Shown here: positions 1-6,789 of the stretch, piece by piece
Layout: the number at the start of each line of letters is the position of its first letter
How positions within the stretch are numbered: position 1 is the stretch's first letter
Source of the DNA: an uncultured Eggerthella sp.
GTDB lineage: Bacteria > Actinomycetota > Coriobacteriia > Coriobacteriales > Eggerthellaceae
Assembly (NCBI GenBank): GCA_902464295.1
Contig: CABQIW010000031.1
Span: forward strand, 1-22,633
Reading direction: 5' to 3'
Length of the DNA stretch: 22,633 nt
The notes under the pieces: generated by a model
Databases searched by the model: none
Seen by the model: the letters and a program-made list of their open reading frames with translations, nothing else
Told to the model about the DNA's origin: nothing
Position numbers and translations under genes: made by a program

Positions 1-266
1 GTATCGAAGACAAGGTGGGCTCGCTCGAGGTGGGCAAGCAGGCGGACATCATCGCGATCGACTTCGCCGGTGCGCATCAAACTTCAGCGAACGACCCGAT
101 CTTCACGCTGTTAAGCTCAGCTTCTAACAGCGATATTATGATGACCATGGTCGATGGAGACGTTCTCTTCGAGCGTGGTCAATGGCATGTTGACAGCACC
201 GATGTTGCACGCAATATCGGACGTGTTTTGAGCATTCGCAACGCGCTCAGGCCCGACCAAGATTAA
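1..266 (+). CDS. Amidohydrolase family protein (MtaD/TrzA-like), C-terminal part only
   Basis: This is the 3' end of a gene that begins before the window; the frame reads I-E-D-K-V-G-S from base 3 and stops at TAA 264-266. What is visible is the end of the metal-dependent amidohydrolase fold: the G-S-L-E-V-G-K-Q-A-D-I-I turn that closes the barrel, then a D-P-I-F-T-L-L segment and M-V-D-G-D-V-L-F-E-R-G, where the small beta-sandwich domain resumes. This pattern is typical of the ATZ/TRZ and MtaD group, which deaminates S-adenosylhomocysteine, methylthioadenosine or related ring compounds. The catalytic histidines and aspartate lie outside the window, so the substrate cannot be assigned. A cytosolic location is expected. 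The next gene starts 128 bases later. Confidence 0.8.
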   Translation, partial: IEDKVGSLEVGKQADIIAIDFAGAHQTSANDPIFTLLSSASNSDIMMTMVDGDVLFERGQWHVDSTDVARNIGRVLSIRNALRPDQD

Positions 267-394
267 TTCTCACGCGCCAAAGCGACCAACCCTATCCTCT
301 TCGCTACGAATGGCTACATCACACCGAATCGAGCCTACGCGTGGTCAAGCGGTAGGGTAAAGTGAGCGTGATCGTAGGAAAGTGATGTATCGAA

Positions 395-598
395 ATGGCT
401 GGAAAAAAGCAGAAGATAAGCGCTAAACAGGCTGAAGAGCGTCGCCAGGCCGCGCTTGAACGTGCGCGTCGCCAAAAAGAAGCGCAGGCACGCAAAGAGT
501 TTTTGAAGCGTGTCGGCATCATCATCGTATGCGTCATTTTGGTTCTCGCTCTTTCGATCCCAACGGTTGGGTTAATGTTCCTCGGCGGCAACTCGTAA
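395..598 (+). CDS. Small single-pass membrane protein of unknown function, upstream of tatB
   Basis: This encodes 67 residues. The first ~38 are strongly charged (K/R/E/Q-rich, heptad-like, probably a helical cytoplasmic stretch); one hydrophobic segment follows at about residues 40-62 (VGIIIVCVILVLALSIPTVG), then a short G-G-N-S tail. A purine-rich AGGAAAG at 376-382 lies 12 bases before the ATG, a rather long spacing. It sits 39 bases upstream of the Tat translocase genes on the same strand and may share their transcript. The topology (long charged N-terminus, C-terminal membrane anchor) is opposite to TatA/TatB/TatE, so I do not call it a Tat subunit. The function is unknown; reality as a gene is supported by composition, membrane segment and operon position. 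Confidence 0.7.
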   Translation: MAGKKQKISAKQAEERRQAALERARRQKEAQARKEFLKRVGIIIVCVILVLALSIPTVGLMFLGGNS

Positions 599-637
599 GA
601 GCGCCGGCGGTTTTGGTAAAAGATAAGAGGCCTCGTC

Positions 638-1246
638 TTGTTTGGTATCGGTGGATTTGAGTTTTTCCTCATACTCCTCTTTGGCTTTCTGATCTTCGGG
701 CCTGATAAGCTACCGGAGATCGCCAAGACTATCGGCATGGCCGTCAATAAATTCAAAAAAGCAAAAGATGAGATGGATGACGTTATTCGCGAAGAGGTGT
801 TCGACCCCAATGCGGAAGAGCCCTTCAAGAATCCAGCGCGTGCTATCGACCGTGCGCATGGCAAGGTGAAAGAAAAGGTCGCTCGTAGCGAACATGAAGA
901 GACCTTTGCTGAGCGTAAAGCGCGCTATGATCGTGAACGCGCGGAGATGAAGAAGCGCGCTGAAGTCGATGCGAAAAAGCAGGCAGACATCGATGCGAAC
1001 CGTCAGAAGATGAAAGCCGAAGCTGCCAAGAAAGTAGAAGAGCAGGCGAAGAAGCCTTCGGCCGACGAACTCTACGGTAATGTGCCGCTGAACAAGGAAT
1101 TCGTACGCGAGCAGAAGCCTGCTTCCACCTCCAACAAGGCAGCGCAGCCCCAAGCAACCAAGCCTCAGGCAGATCAATCTCAGGCAACCCAGCCTAAACA
1201 AGAGGCTGGATCTGAACCTTCCTCTTCCGCGGGAGGTGAAGCTTAG
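638..1246 (+). CDS. tatB: Twin-arginine translocase subunit, TatB type (TatA/B family)
   Basis: This 202-aa protein belongs to the Tat pathway, which exports folded, often cofactor-bearing proteins. I chose the TTG at 638 because AAGAGG (625-630) precedes it by 7 bases and the resulting N-terminus, M-F-G-I-G-G-F-E, matches the family exactly. A single membrane helix spans about residues 5-22, followed by the conserved F-G-P-D-K-L-P-E hinge and an amphipathic helix (I-A-K-T-I-G-M-A-V-N-K-F-K-K). Glu8 and the G-P hinge favour TatB over TatA. The rest is a long charged helical region, then a low-complexity Q/A/T/K/P tail from about residue 165 with repeated Q-A-T-[KQ]-P units. tatC follows one base after the stop. 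The protein is longer than most TatB proteins because of the tail. Confidence 0.9.
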   Translation: MFGIGGFEFFLILLFGFLIFGPDKLPEIAKTIGMAVNKFKKAKDEMDDVIREEVFDPNAEEPFKNPARAIDRAHGKVKEKVARSEHEETFAERKARYDRERAEMKKRAEVDAKKQADIDANRQKMKAEAAKKVEEQAKKPSADELYGNVPLNKEFVREQKPASTSNKAAQPQATKPQADQSQATQPKQEAGSEPSSSAGGEA

Positions 1247-1247
1247 C

Positions 1248-2207
1248 ATGCCTATCGGACCAGCGCGCATGTCGCTCATGGAGCATCTTGGCGAACTGCG
1301 CATGCGTCTTGTGCGCATCGTGGTGGTGCTGCTCGTTTCGTGCCTCATCTTCTATCTGGCAACTCCCACTATTGCACAGTTCATGCTCATGCCAGTTGCG
1401 GAATACCTTCCGGCTAACGAAGACGGACAGGTTCTCTTGAATGTGTTCGGTGCGTTCGACGCATTCGGTTTGCGTTTCCAGATCGCGTTCTGGGCTTCGC
1501 TCGTGGCCACGGCTCCGTTCATCCTCTGGCAGATCCTGGCATTCTTCCTGCCTGCGCTCAAACCGAAAGAGCGCAAATGGTTCGTGCCGACCTTCATCGC
1601 GGGTGTGGGGCTGTTCATCCTTGGTACGATCTTCTGCTACCTCATCATCTTGCCACCGGCGTTCGAATGGCTCACCGATCAGGCATCAGGCTTCGCGACC
1701 ATCATGCCCGAGGCAAGCAGGTGGGTCGATATCATCATCAAGTTCGAGATCGGCTTCGGCTTCGGTTTCGAGCTGCCCCTTATCGTGTTCTATCTGGTCA
1801 TGTTCAATATCATCTCCTACGATAAGCTGCGCAAGAGCTGGCGATACGTCTATATCGGCCTGCTCATATTCGCGGCCATGGTCACGCCGGATGCTTCGCC
1901 GGTAACGATGGGCCTCATGTTCGCCGCGCTCGTTTTGCTCTATGAAGCAAGTCTGCTCGTGGCCCGCATCGCATTGCGCAAGCGCGCAAAGACCAAAGCG
2001 GAGCGTGCCGAGATCGAGGCAAAAGAAGCAGAAGAAGCGCGCGAGGAATTGCGCCAGCTCAAACGCGATTTCGACGAGCACCTTTGGGGAAGCGAAGATG
2101 AGCTCGCTCCTGCGAAGAAACCTGCGCGCGCAACGGCTGATGCAGTCAATCCTGCATCGAGCCAGCCTACCAGCGCAGCAGCAGACAAGTCGAACAAGGG
2201 CGAATAA
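1248..2207 (+). CDS. tatC: Sec-independent protein translocase subunit TatC
   Basis: This 319-aa multi-spanning protein is the signal-peptide receptor of the Tat translocase. The H-L-G-E-L-R motif at residues 13-18, the cytoplasmic loop A-L-K-P-K-E-R-K (about 103-110) and F-E-L-P with the conserved membrane Glu175 are all present, and six hydrophobic segments can be counted up to about residue 240. I start at ATG 1248, 11 bases after GGGAGG (1231-1236); a GTG at 1236 overlaps the ribosome site and is less likely, while ATG 1269 is a possible later start. Beyond residue 240 there is a roughly 75-residue cytoplasmic tail, first coiled-coil-like and rich in K/E/A, then Ala/Ser/Pro-rich; E. coli TatC lacks it. 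The stop TAA shares a base with the hypA start. Confidence 0.95.
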   Translation: MPIGPARMSLMEHLGELRMRLVRIVVVLLVSCLIFYLATPTIAQFMLMPVAEYLPANEDGQVLLNVFGAFDAFGLRFQIAFWASLVATAPFILWQILAFFLPALKPKERKWFVPTFIAGVGLFILGTIFCYLIILPPAFEWLTDQASGFATIMPEASRWVDIIIKFEIGFGFGFELPLIVFYLVMFNIISYDKLRKSWRYVYIGLLIFAAMVTPDASPVTMGLMFAALVLLYEASLLVARIALRKRAKTKAERAEIEAKEAEEAREELRQLKRDFDEHLWGSEDELAPAKKPARATADAVNPASSQPTSAAADKSNKGE

Positions 2208-2644
2208 TGCACGAACTGGGCATTATGACAGGAGTTATGGAGTCAGTCGAGAGCGTTGCGCGCGAGGCAGGGGCTGAGCGCGTGCTCAAGGTCTCGCTTC
2301 AGGTGGGCGTCATGACCGAAGCGATCGAAGACGCGCTCCAGTTCGCATTCGAGGCTTTAGCGGAGAACAACGATTATTTCGAAGGTGCCACGCTCGAGGT
2401 GGAGATGATCCAGCCGAAGAGCATCTGTACGCAGTGTGGTCACGAATTCACGCATGATCGCTTTCATATGCTCTGCCCGGAATGCGGCAGCCCCTTCTTG
2501 CAGTTGCTCGAAGGCAAGGAGCTGCAGATCTCCTCCATCGAAGTTGACTTGTCTGATGAAGAAGACGATACTACCAAGCCCACTCAGGAAAACGAGGGCA
2601 GTGAAGCCGACCAAGCGGTCGGATCCGAACACGAAAAGGAGTAA
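2207..2644 (+). CDS. hypA: Hydrogenase/urease nickel incorporation protein HypA
   Basis: HypA is a small nickel metallochaperone that works with HypB to load Ni into the large subunit of [NiFe] hydrogenase. The 145-aa product starts M-H-E-L-G-I-M, so His2, the known nickel ligand, is present. The structural zinc site is complete: C74-x2-C77 and C90-x2-C93. Residues after about 115 form an acidic tail (E-D-D-T-T-K-P and further E/D/S/Q) beyond the usual family end of 113-120 residues; it might bind metal or act as a spacer, but this is inference. The start codon overlaps the tatC stop (TAATG), which implies translational coupling. hypB follows 4 bases downstream. No hydrogenase structural gene and no hypC, D, E or F lies in the window. 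Confidence 0.95.
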   Translation: MHELGIMTGVMESVESVAREAGAERVLKVSLQVGVMTEAIEDALQFAFEALAENNDYFEGATLEVEMIQPKSICTQCGHEFTHDRFHMLCPECGSPFLQLLEGKELQISSIEVDLSDEEDDTTKPTQENEGSEADQAVGSEHEKE

Positions 2645-2648
2645 TGCT

Positions 2649-3299
2649 ATGCAGATCGATCTCCATAAACCGATTCTTGATAAGAACGACCGTCTTGCGG
2701 ATGAAAACCGCGAGCTATTTCGCGAGAAGAAGGTATTCGTGCTTGATCTGCTTGCTTCTCCCGGTTCAGGCAAGACCTCTACGATCTTGGCCACCATCGA
2801 AGCGCTGCGCGATGAATTCAACATCGCGGTCATCGAAGGCGACATCGCTTCTTCGGTCGATTCAGAGAAGATCAAGAGCCAGGGCATCGCTGCGGTGCAG
2901 ATCAACACCGGTGGCGCGTGCCATTTGGAAAGCGCGATGATCCGTCGTGCGGTGGATGTGCTCGATCTGGACAACCTCGATCTCATCATCATCGAGAACG
3001 TGGGCAACTTGGTCTGCCCGACCGATTTCGACCTGGGCGAGAGCATGAAGGCCATGATCCTTTCGGTCCCAGAAGGCGATGATAAGCCACTCAAGTACCC
3101 AGGCGTGTTCCAGGCAGCATCCGCTATCGTGCTCAACAAGATCGACACGGCTCCGGTCTTCAATTTCGATGAAGAGCTCTTTTACGAACACATTAAAAAT
3201 CTGAATCCTACGGCTCCCATCTTCCCGATGTCTGCTACAAATGGTAAAGGCGTTGATGCGTGGGCAGAGTGGCTCGCTGATCCGATCCGCTCGCTCTAA
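2649..3299 (+). CDS. hypB: Hydrogenase nickel incorporation GTPase HypB
   Basis: HypB is a SIMIBI-class GTPase that drives nickel transfer to hydrogenase together with HypA. The 216-aa protein has the P-loop S-P-G-S-G-K-T-S at 37-44, the dimer-interface metal site in T-G-G-A-C-H-L-E (Cys91, His92), N-V-G-N-L-V-C-P (Cys123) and the guanine-specificity motif N-K-I-D (163-166). ATG 2649 is chosen because AAAGGAG at 2635-2641 lies 7 bases upstream; an ATG at 2644 is in another frame. The N-terminus has neither the histidine-rich stretch of rhizobial HypB nor the C-x2-C-G-C site of E. coli HypB, so only the conserved low-affinity G-domain metal site is left. It is the last gene of the tat-hyp cluster. 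Confidence 0.95.
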   Translation: MQIDLHKPILDKNDRLADENRELFREKKVFVLDLLASPGSGKTSTILATIEALRDEFNIAVIEGDIASSVDSEKIKSQGIAAVQINTGGACHLESAMIRRAVDVLDLDNLDLIIIENVGNLVCPTDFDLGESMKAMILSVPEGDDKPLKYPGVFQAASAIVLNKIDTAPVFNFDEELFYEHIKNLNPTAPIFPMSATNGKGVDAWAEWLADPIRSL

Positions 3300-3339
3300 A
3301 ACGCATGGGAACTCAGCTCGAACACGCTCAGATGCGGAA

Positions 3340-3368
3340 GCTCTTGAAGGCACGCTGCTTTTGAGAGC
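3340..3368 (+). other. Imperfect stem-loop after hypB
   Basis: An 11-bp stem containing three G-T wobbles can be drawn between 3340-3350 and 3358-3368, closing a 7-base loop. No T-run follows, so it is not a standard intrinsic terminator. It lies in the 128-base gap between hypB and nadE and might end or stabilise the tat-hyp transcript. This is a visual fold only, with no energy calculation. Confidence 0.3.
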
Positions 3369-3427
3369 GCGAACCGAGTGAACCCAAAACGAGCGTTCTT
3401 GAATACCGATCGAGGGAAGAGGCCATC

Positions 3428-4246
3428 ATGGATCTGGAGCAGAAGTACACCTTAAGCGTGCAGGCGCTGAAAGATTATGCGCAGCAGGCGGGATTCAACG
3501 AGGTAGTGCTCGGCCTTTCCGGCGGCATCGATTCGGCACTCGTGGCGGTCATGTGTGTCGATGCGTTTGGTGCCGACTGCGTTCATGCCTACATGTTGCC
3601 CGGTCCCTATTCAACTGATCATTCGCTCATCGATGCTGAAGAGCTCGGCGCGAATCTTGGCATCAAGACCGAAGCCATTTCGATCATTGGCCCCTACGAA
3701 GCATTCGTGGCGGCACTTGAACCAGCAGCAGGCGGTAAGCTTTCTGGCCTTGCTTCAGAGAACACGCAGGCGCGTTGCCGCATGGTGTGTTTGATGGCGC
3801 TTTCCAATGCTTTTGGCTGGATGATGGTGAACACGGGCAACAAGAGCGAAGCAGCCATGGGCTTCTCGACGCTCTACGGCGATACATCAGGTGCGTTCGC
3901 TCCCATCGGGGGCCTGTACAAGACCGATGTGTTTGCGCTTTCTCGCTGGGTGAACGAGCGTGCGGCTGCAGAAGGCAAGGTCCCGCCCATTCCTGAGCAC
4001 ATCATCACGAAGCCGCCCAGCGCAGAGCTCTCACCAGGCGCTGAAGACGAGAAGGCGCTCGGCATCGATTACGCCACGCTCGACCAGATCCTGATCGCTC
4101 ACTTCGAGCAGGGCAAGCCTGCCGAAGAGATCGTTGCAGCAGGCTTCGATCCTGAAGAAGTGGCCTACGCGATCCGTCGCACGAACTCCTACGCGTTCAA
4201 GCGCGCCGTCGAACCCCCTTTCCCAGAGGCAAAGTTCTACGATTAG
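3428..4246 (+). CDS. nadE: NH3-dependent NAD(+) synthetase NadE
   Basis: This enzyme catalyses the last step of NAD synthesis, amidating deamido-NAD through an adenylated intermediate. The 272-aa length and the absence of a nitrilase-type glutaminase domain point to the ammonia-using form. The ATP pyrophosphatase loop L-S-G-G-I-D-S lies at residues 30-36. N-T-G-N-K-S-E-A-A-M-G, T-L-Y-G-D-T-S-G-A-F-A-P-I, L-Y-K-T and K-P-P-S-A-E-L are the family's substrate-binding blocks. The start at 3428 has AAGAGG (3417-3422) 5 bases upstream. It is separated from hypB by 128 bases and from the groES promoter by under 100 bases, so it may have its own promoter, though none stands out. Confidence 0.95.
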   Translation: MDLEQKYTLSVQALKDYAQQAGFNEVVLGLSGGIDSALVAVMCVDAFGADCVHAYMLPGPYSTDHSLIDAEELGANLGIKTEAISIIGPYEAFVAALEPAAGGKLSGLASENTQARCRMVCLMALSNAFGWMMVNTGNKSEAAMGFSTLYGDTSGAFAPIGGLYKTDVFALSRWVNERAAAEGKVPPIPEHIITKPPSAELSPGAEDEKALGIDYATLDQILIAHFEQGKPAEEIVAAGFDPEEVAYAIRRTNSYAFKRAVEPPFPEAKFYD

Positions 4247-4330
4247 CTTCAGGGTTTATGCAAAAGTTGTGTGCGGAATGACGGTTTTGTGAATCTGAGT
4301 TACCGATACGTACATTTTCTCAATGGCTTC

Positions 4331-4361
4331 TTGAAATCACGATAAAAGTTGTTAGTATAGT
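4331..4361 (+). promoter_or_regulatory. Putative groESL promoter
   Basis: TTGAAA at 4331-4336 resembles a -35 box. Candidate -10 boxes are TAGTAT at 4353-4358 (16-base spacer) or TATAGT at 4356-4361 (19-base spacer). Either would put transcription start at or just inside the CIRCE element, the usual arrangement for HrcA repression. Spacing is not ideal, so the exact boxes are uncertain. Confidence 0.5.
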
Positions 4362-4366
4362 CTGTG

Positions 4367-4393
4367 TTAGCACTCTTCAAGTGAGAGTGCTAA
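4367..4393 (+). promoter_or_regulatory. CIRCE element (HrcA operator) of the groESL operon
   Basis: This is a perfect match to the CIRCE consensus: TTAGCACTC at 4367-4375, a 9-base spacer, and GAGTGCTAA at 4385-4393. HrcA binds this inverted repeat and represses chaperone genes until heat shock titrates GroEL. The element lies 116 bases before the groES start, so the mRNA has a long leader. hrcA itself is not in the window. Confidence 0.97.
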
Positions 4394-4509
4394 TTCGTAT
4401 CTGGCGCTGTTTACGCTTATGCGAAGCGAACTAACTCGGGCAGTCAGCCAGCAAACGAGGGTAACAAGGCATTCAAAGGCGAATGCGTTAAAGGAAAGGA
4501 AGTACGTAT

Positions 4510-4800
4510 ATGAATTTGAAGCCGCTTGGTGATCGCATCATCGTTAAGCAGGACGAAGCTCAGGAAACCACGGCAGGTGGCCTCTACATCGCTCCTGATT
4601 CTAAGGAGAAGCCGCAGACCGGTGTCGTTCTCGCTGTTGGCGAAGGCCGCATCAACAACAAGGGCCAGCACCTTCCTATGCCCGTGAAAGAGGGCGATCG
4701 CGTTCTCTATGGCAAGTATGGCGGAACCGAAGTAGATGTTGATGGTGAAGCAGTGCTCATCCTTCGCGCCGATGATATCTACGCGGTCTACACCGATTAA
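4510..4800 (+). CDS. groES: Co-chaperonin GroES
   Basis: GroES is the lid of the GroEL folding chamber. The 96-aa protein shows the diagnostic N-terminus M-N-L-K-P-L-G-D-R-I-I-V-K, the mobile-loop region E-T-T-A-G-G-L-Y-I-A (about residues 19-28) that docks on GroEL, then K-P-Q-T-G-V-V-L-A-V-G-E-G and the closing V-L-I-L-R-A-D-D-I-Y-A-V. It is preceded by AAGGAAAGGAAG (4491-4502), 7 bases from ATG. It is cotranscribed with groEL, 63 bases downstream, under CIRCE/HrcA control. Length is standard and nothing is missing. Confidence 0.98.
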   Translation: MNLKPLGDRIIVKQDEAQETTAGGLYIAPDSKEKPQTGVVLAVGEGRINNKGQHLPMPVKEGDRVLYGKYGGTEVDVDGEAVLILRADDIYAVYTD

Positions 4801-4863
4801 GCACCTCATTCATAAACGTTTTGTGACTTAGATTCACGTATCAATTCGAAAGGAATTCAACTA

Positions 4864-6498
4864 ATGGCAAAAGAGATTTTGTTCGATGCAGATGCCCGCA
4901 GTGGTATGGCTGCTGGCGTTAAGAAGCTTTCCGATGCAGTCAAGGTGACGCTTGGTCCTAAAGGCCGTTATGTTGCGCTCGAGCGCTCCTTCGGCGCTCC
5001 GCTCGTCACCAACGATGGCGTTACGGTGGCGCGCGAGATCGACCTTGAAGATCCCGTGGAGAACATGGGCGCTCAGCTCGTTCGTGAAGCAGCTGTGAAG
5101 ACCAACGATGTTGCAGGTGATGGCACCACCACCGCAACCCTGCTCGCCGATGTGATCGTGGCAGAGGGTCTGCGCAACGTGACCGCTGGCGCTGATGCGC
5201 TGGGCATTCGCCGTGGCATCGAAATGGCAACCGAGGCAGTGGTCGATGCGATCAAGGCTTCGGCACAGGAAGTCACCACCGAAGATCAGGTGGCAAACGT
5301 CGGTACCATTTCCGCAGGTGACGAAGTTATCGGCAAGAAGATCGCAGAGGCTATGGAAGCCGTTGGCAAAGATGGTGCGATCTCTGTTGAAGAGTCCCAA
5401 ACCTTCGGCATCGATATCGATATCGTGCAAGGCATGCAGTACGATCGCGGTTACATCTCACCCTACATGGCAACCGATACCGAGCGCATGGAAGCAGTGC
5501 TTGCAGATCCCTTCATCCTGCTCACCGATCTTAAGGTTTCCTCTATCCAGGATCTTATCCCGCTGCTCGAGCAGGTCATGAAATCGGGCCGTCCGCTCCT
5601 CATCGTTGCCGAAGATGTTGAGGGTGAAGCGCTCGGCACGCTGCTTTTGAACAAGCTGCGTGGCACCCTGAACGTGGTTGCTATCAAGGCTCCGGGCTTC
5701 GGCGATCGTCGTTCGCGCATCCTCGAGGACATCGCGGTCGTCACGGGCGGCAAGGTCGTTTCCAAAGACTTCGGCATGACGCTTGCCGATGTGAAGCTTG
5801 AGGACCTGGGCACTGCGAAGACCGTCAAGGTCACCAAGGACACCACGGTCATCATCGATGGCGCGGGCGATAAGGCTGCAGTCGATGCTCGTATCGCTTC
5901 GATGCGCGCTGAACTTGAGCGCCTTGAGTCTGAGTTCGATCGCGAGAAGCTCCAGGAGCGTCTGGCTAAGCTCTCTGGTGGCGTTGCAGTGCTGAAGGTT
6001 GGCGCTGCTACCGAGTCCGAGCTCAAGGAGAAGAAGAGCCGCATCGAGGACGCACTGCAGGCAACCCGTGCAGCTGTTGAAGAGGGCATCGTTGCTGGTG
6101 GCGGCGTTGCGCTCGTGAATGCGATCCCTGCACTCGACAAGCTTTCCGTCTCCGATAACGACGAGAAGGTTGGCGTTGATATCATCCGCAAAGCGCTCGA
6201 AGCTCCGATGCGCGCGATCGCGTCCAACGCAGGCTACGAAGGCTCTGTGGTGGTCGAGAAGGTGAAAGGCCTGCCGGCAGGCGAAGGCGTGAACTTCGCG
6301 AACGGCGAGACGGGCAACATGATCGCCATGGGCGTGAACGACCCCGTGAAGGTGACCCGCACGGCGCTTCAGTCTGCAGCTTCTGTTGCGGCGCTCATCC
6401 TCATCACCGAGGCAACCGTGAATGAGATTCCTGCTGAAGGTCCCGACCTGTCTGCACTTGCCGGTGGCGGCATGGGCGGCGGAATGGGCATGATGTAA
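4864..6498 (+). CDS. groEL: Chaperonin GroEL (Hsp60)
   Basis: This 544-aa protein is the ATP-driven chaperonin that folds cytosolic proteins in a 14-mer ring with GroES. Visible landmarks are V-T-L-G-P-K-G-R (about 28-35), T-N-D-G-V-T-V-A-R-E (49-58), the ATP-binding G-D-G-T-T-T-A-T at 85-92, the apical-domain block A-P-G-F-G-D-R-R, E-E-G-I-V-A-G-G-G-V-A-L, and the classical C-terminal G-G-M-G-G-G-M-G-M-M tail. AAAGGA lies about 9 bases before the ATG. The length is normal and I see no frameshift. It is the second gene of the CIRCE-controlled operon, and a strong UUCG terminator follows about 30 bases after the stop. Confidence 0.99.
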   Translation: MAKEILFDADARSGMAAGVKKLSDAVKVTLGPKGRYVALERSFGAPLVTNDGVTVAREIDLEDPVENMGAQLVREAAVKTNDVAGDGTTTATLLADVIVAEGLRNVTAGADALGIRRGIEMATEAVVDAIKASAQEVTTEDQVANVGTISAGDEVIGKKIAEAMEAVGKDGAISVEESQTFGIDIDIVQGMQYDRGYISPYMATDTERMEAVLADPFILLTDLKVSSIQDLIPLLEQVMKSGRPLLIVAEDVEGEALGTLLLNKLRGTLNVVAIKAPGFGDRRSRILEDIAVVTGGKVVSKDFGMTLADVKLEDLGTAKTVKVTKDTTVIIDGAGDKAAVDARIASMRAELERLESEFDREKLQERLAKLSGGVAVLKVGAATESELKEKKSRIEDALQATRAAVEEGIVAGGGVALVNAIPALDKLSVSDNDEKVGVDIIRKALEAPMRAIASNAGYEGSVVVEKVKGLPAGEGVNFANGETGNMIAMGVNDPVKVTRTALQSAASVAALILITEATVNEIPAEGPDLSALAGGGMGGGMGMM

Positions 6499-6525
6499 TC
6501 CCTCCTTCGGACAATCCGCACACTT

Positions 6526-6558
6526 GAGAAAAGCTCTCCTTCGGGAGAGCTTTTCTTA
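6526..6558 (+). terminator. Rho-independent terminator of groESL
   Basis: A perfect 13-bp stem, AGAAAAGCTCTCC at 6527-6539 with GGAGAGCTTTTCT at 6544-6556, closes an extra-stable TTCG tetraloop (6540-6543). The 3' arm is itself T-rich. It lies 29 bases after the groEL stop. Confidence 0.92.
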
Positions 6559-6705
6559 TGCACTAGGCTACTTCGGTAGCTAAGCATGCGCAGGCAGAAG
6601 GCTTTTCTTATGCATCAAGCTGTTTCAACGGTTGAACAGGCGACGTAAAAGCTTTTCCTCGGGGAAGATTTTGTTCATCAGGCTGTTTTGGTAACTAAAT
6701 ATGCT
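6526..6705 (+). repeat. Degenerate tandem copies of the groEL terminator segment
   Basis: The segment from the terminator hairpin to GGTAGCTAAGCATGC (about 6526-6590) is echoed at about 6645-6705: AAAGCT..TCC, CGGG, TTTT, CA, GGCT, GGTA, CTAA and ATGC recur in the same order. A partial middle copy begins at 6601 and repeats GCTTTTCTTATGCA exactly as at 6549. The later copies have lost most hairpin pairing. Most of the 291-base gap between groEL and the toxin-antitoxin genes consists of this decayed array; no open reading frame there is convincing. Confidence 0.6.
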
Positions 6706-6720
6706 CACGTTTTAGTAATG

Positions 6721-6745
6721 ATTCATTATGAATGAGAAATGAATG
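6721..6745 (+). promoter_or_regulatory. Candidate autoregulatory operator of the toxin-antitoxin pair
   Basis: A 6-1-6 inverted repeat, ATTCAT-T-ATGAAT, occupies 6721-6733, and a third half-site ATGAAT lies at 6739-6744, 11 bases (about one helical turn) from the second. Ribbon-helix-helix antitoxins usually bind such short repeated half-sites next to their own promoter. Here the repeats lie just upstream of the -10-like TATACT. Binding is inferred from position and symmetry only. Confidence 0.45.
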
Positions 6746-6757
6746 CAAAAAGCATGC

Positions 6758-6763
6758 TATACT
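6758..6763 (+). promoter_or_regulatory. Putative -10 box of the toxin-antitoxin operon
   Basis: TATACT matches the sigma-70 -10 consensus in five of six bases. Transcription would start near 6770, leaving a very short leader before AAGAGG (6775-6780). No good -35 hexamer is seen at normal spacing; the operator-like repeats occupy that position. Confidence 0.4.
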
Positions 6764-6789
6764 AGAGCCAAAGAAAGAGGGTGATGAAG

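Noticed and set aside
319..1348. Minus-strand frames of 114-212 codons opposite the tat genes
   Set aside because: Antisense shadows; the plus strand has the TatB and TatC signatures.
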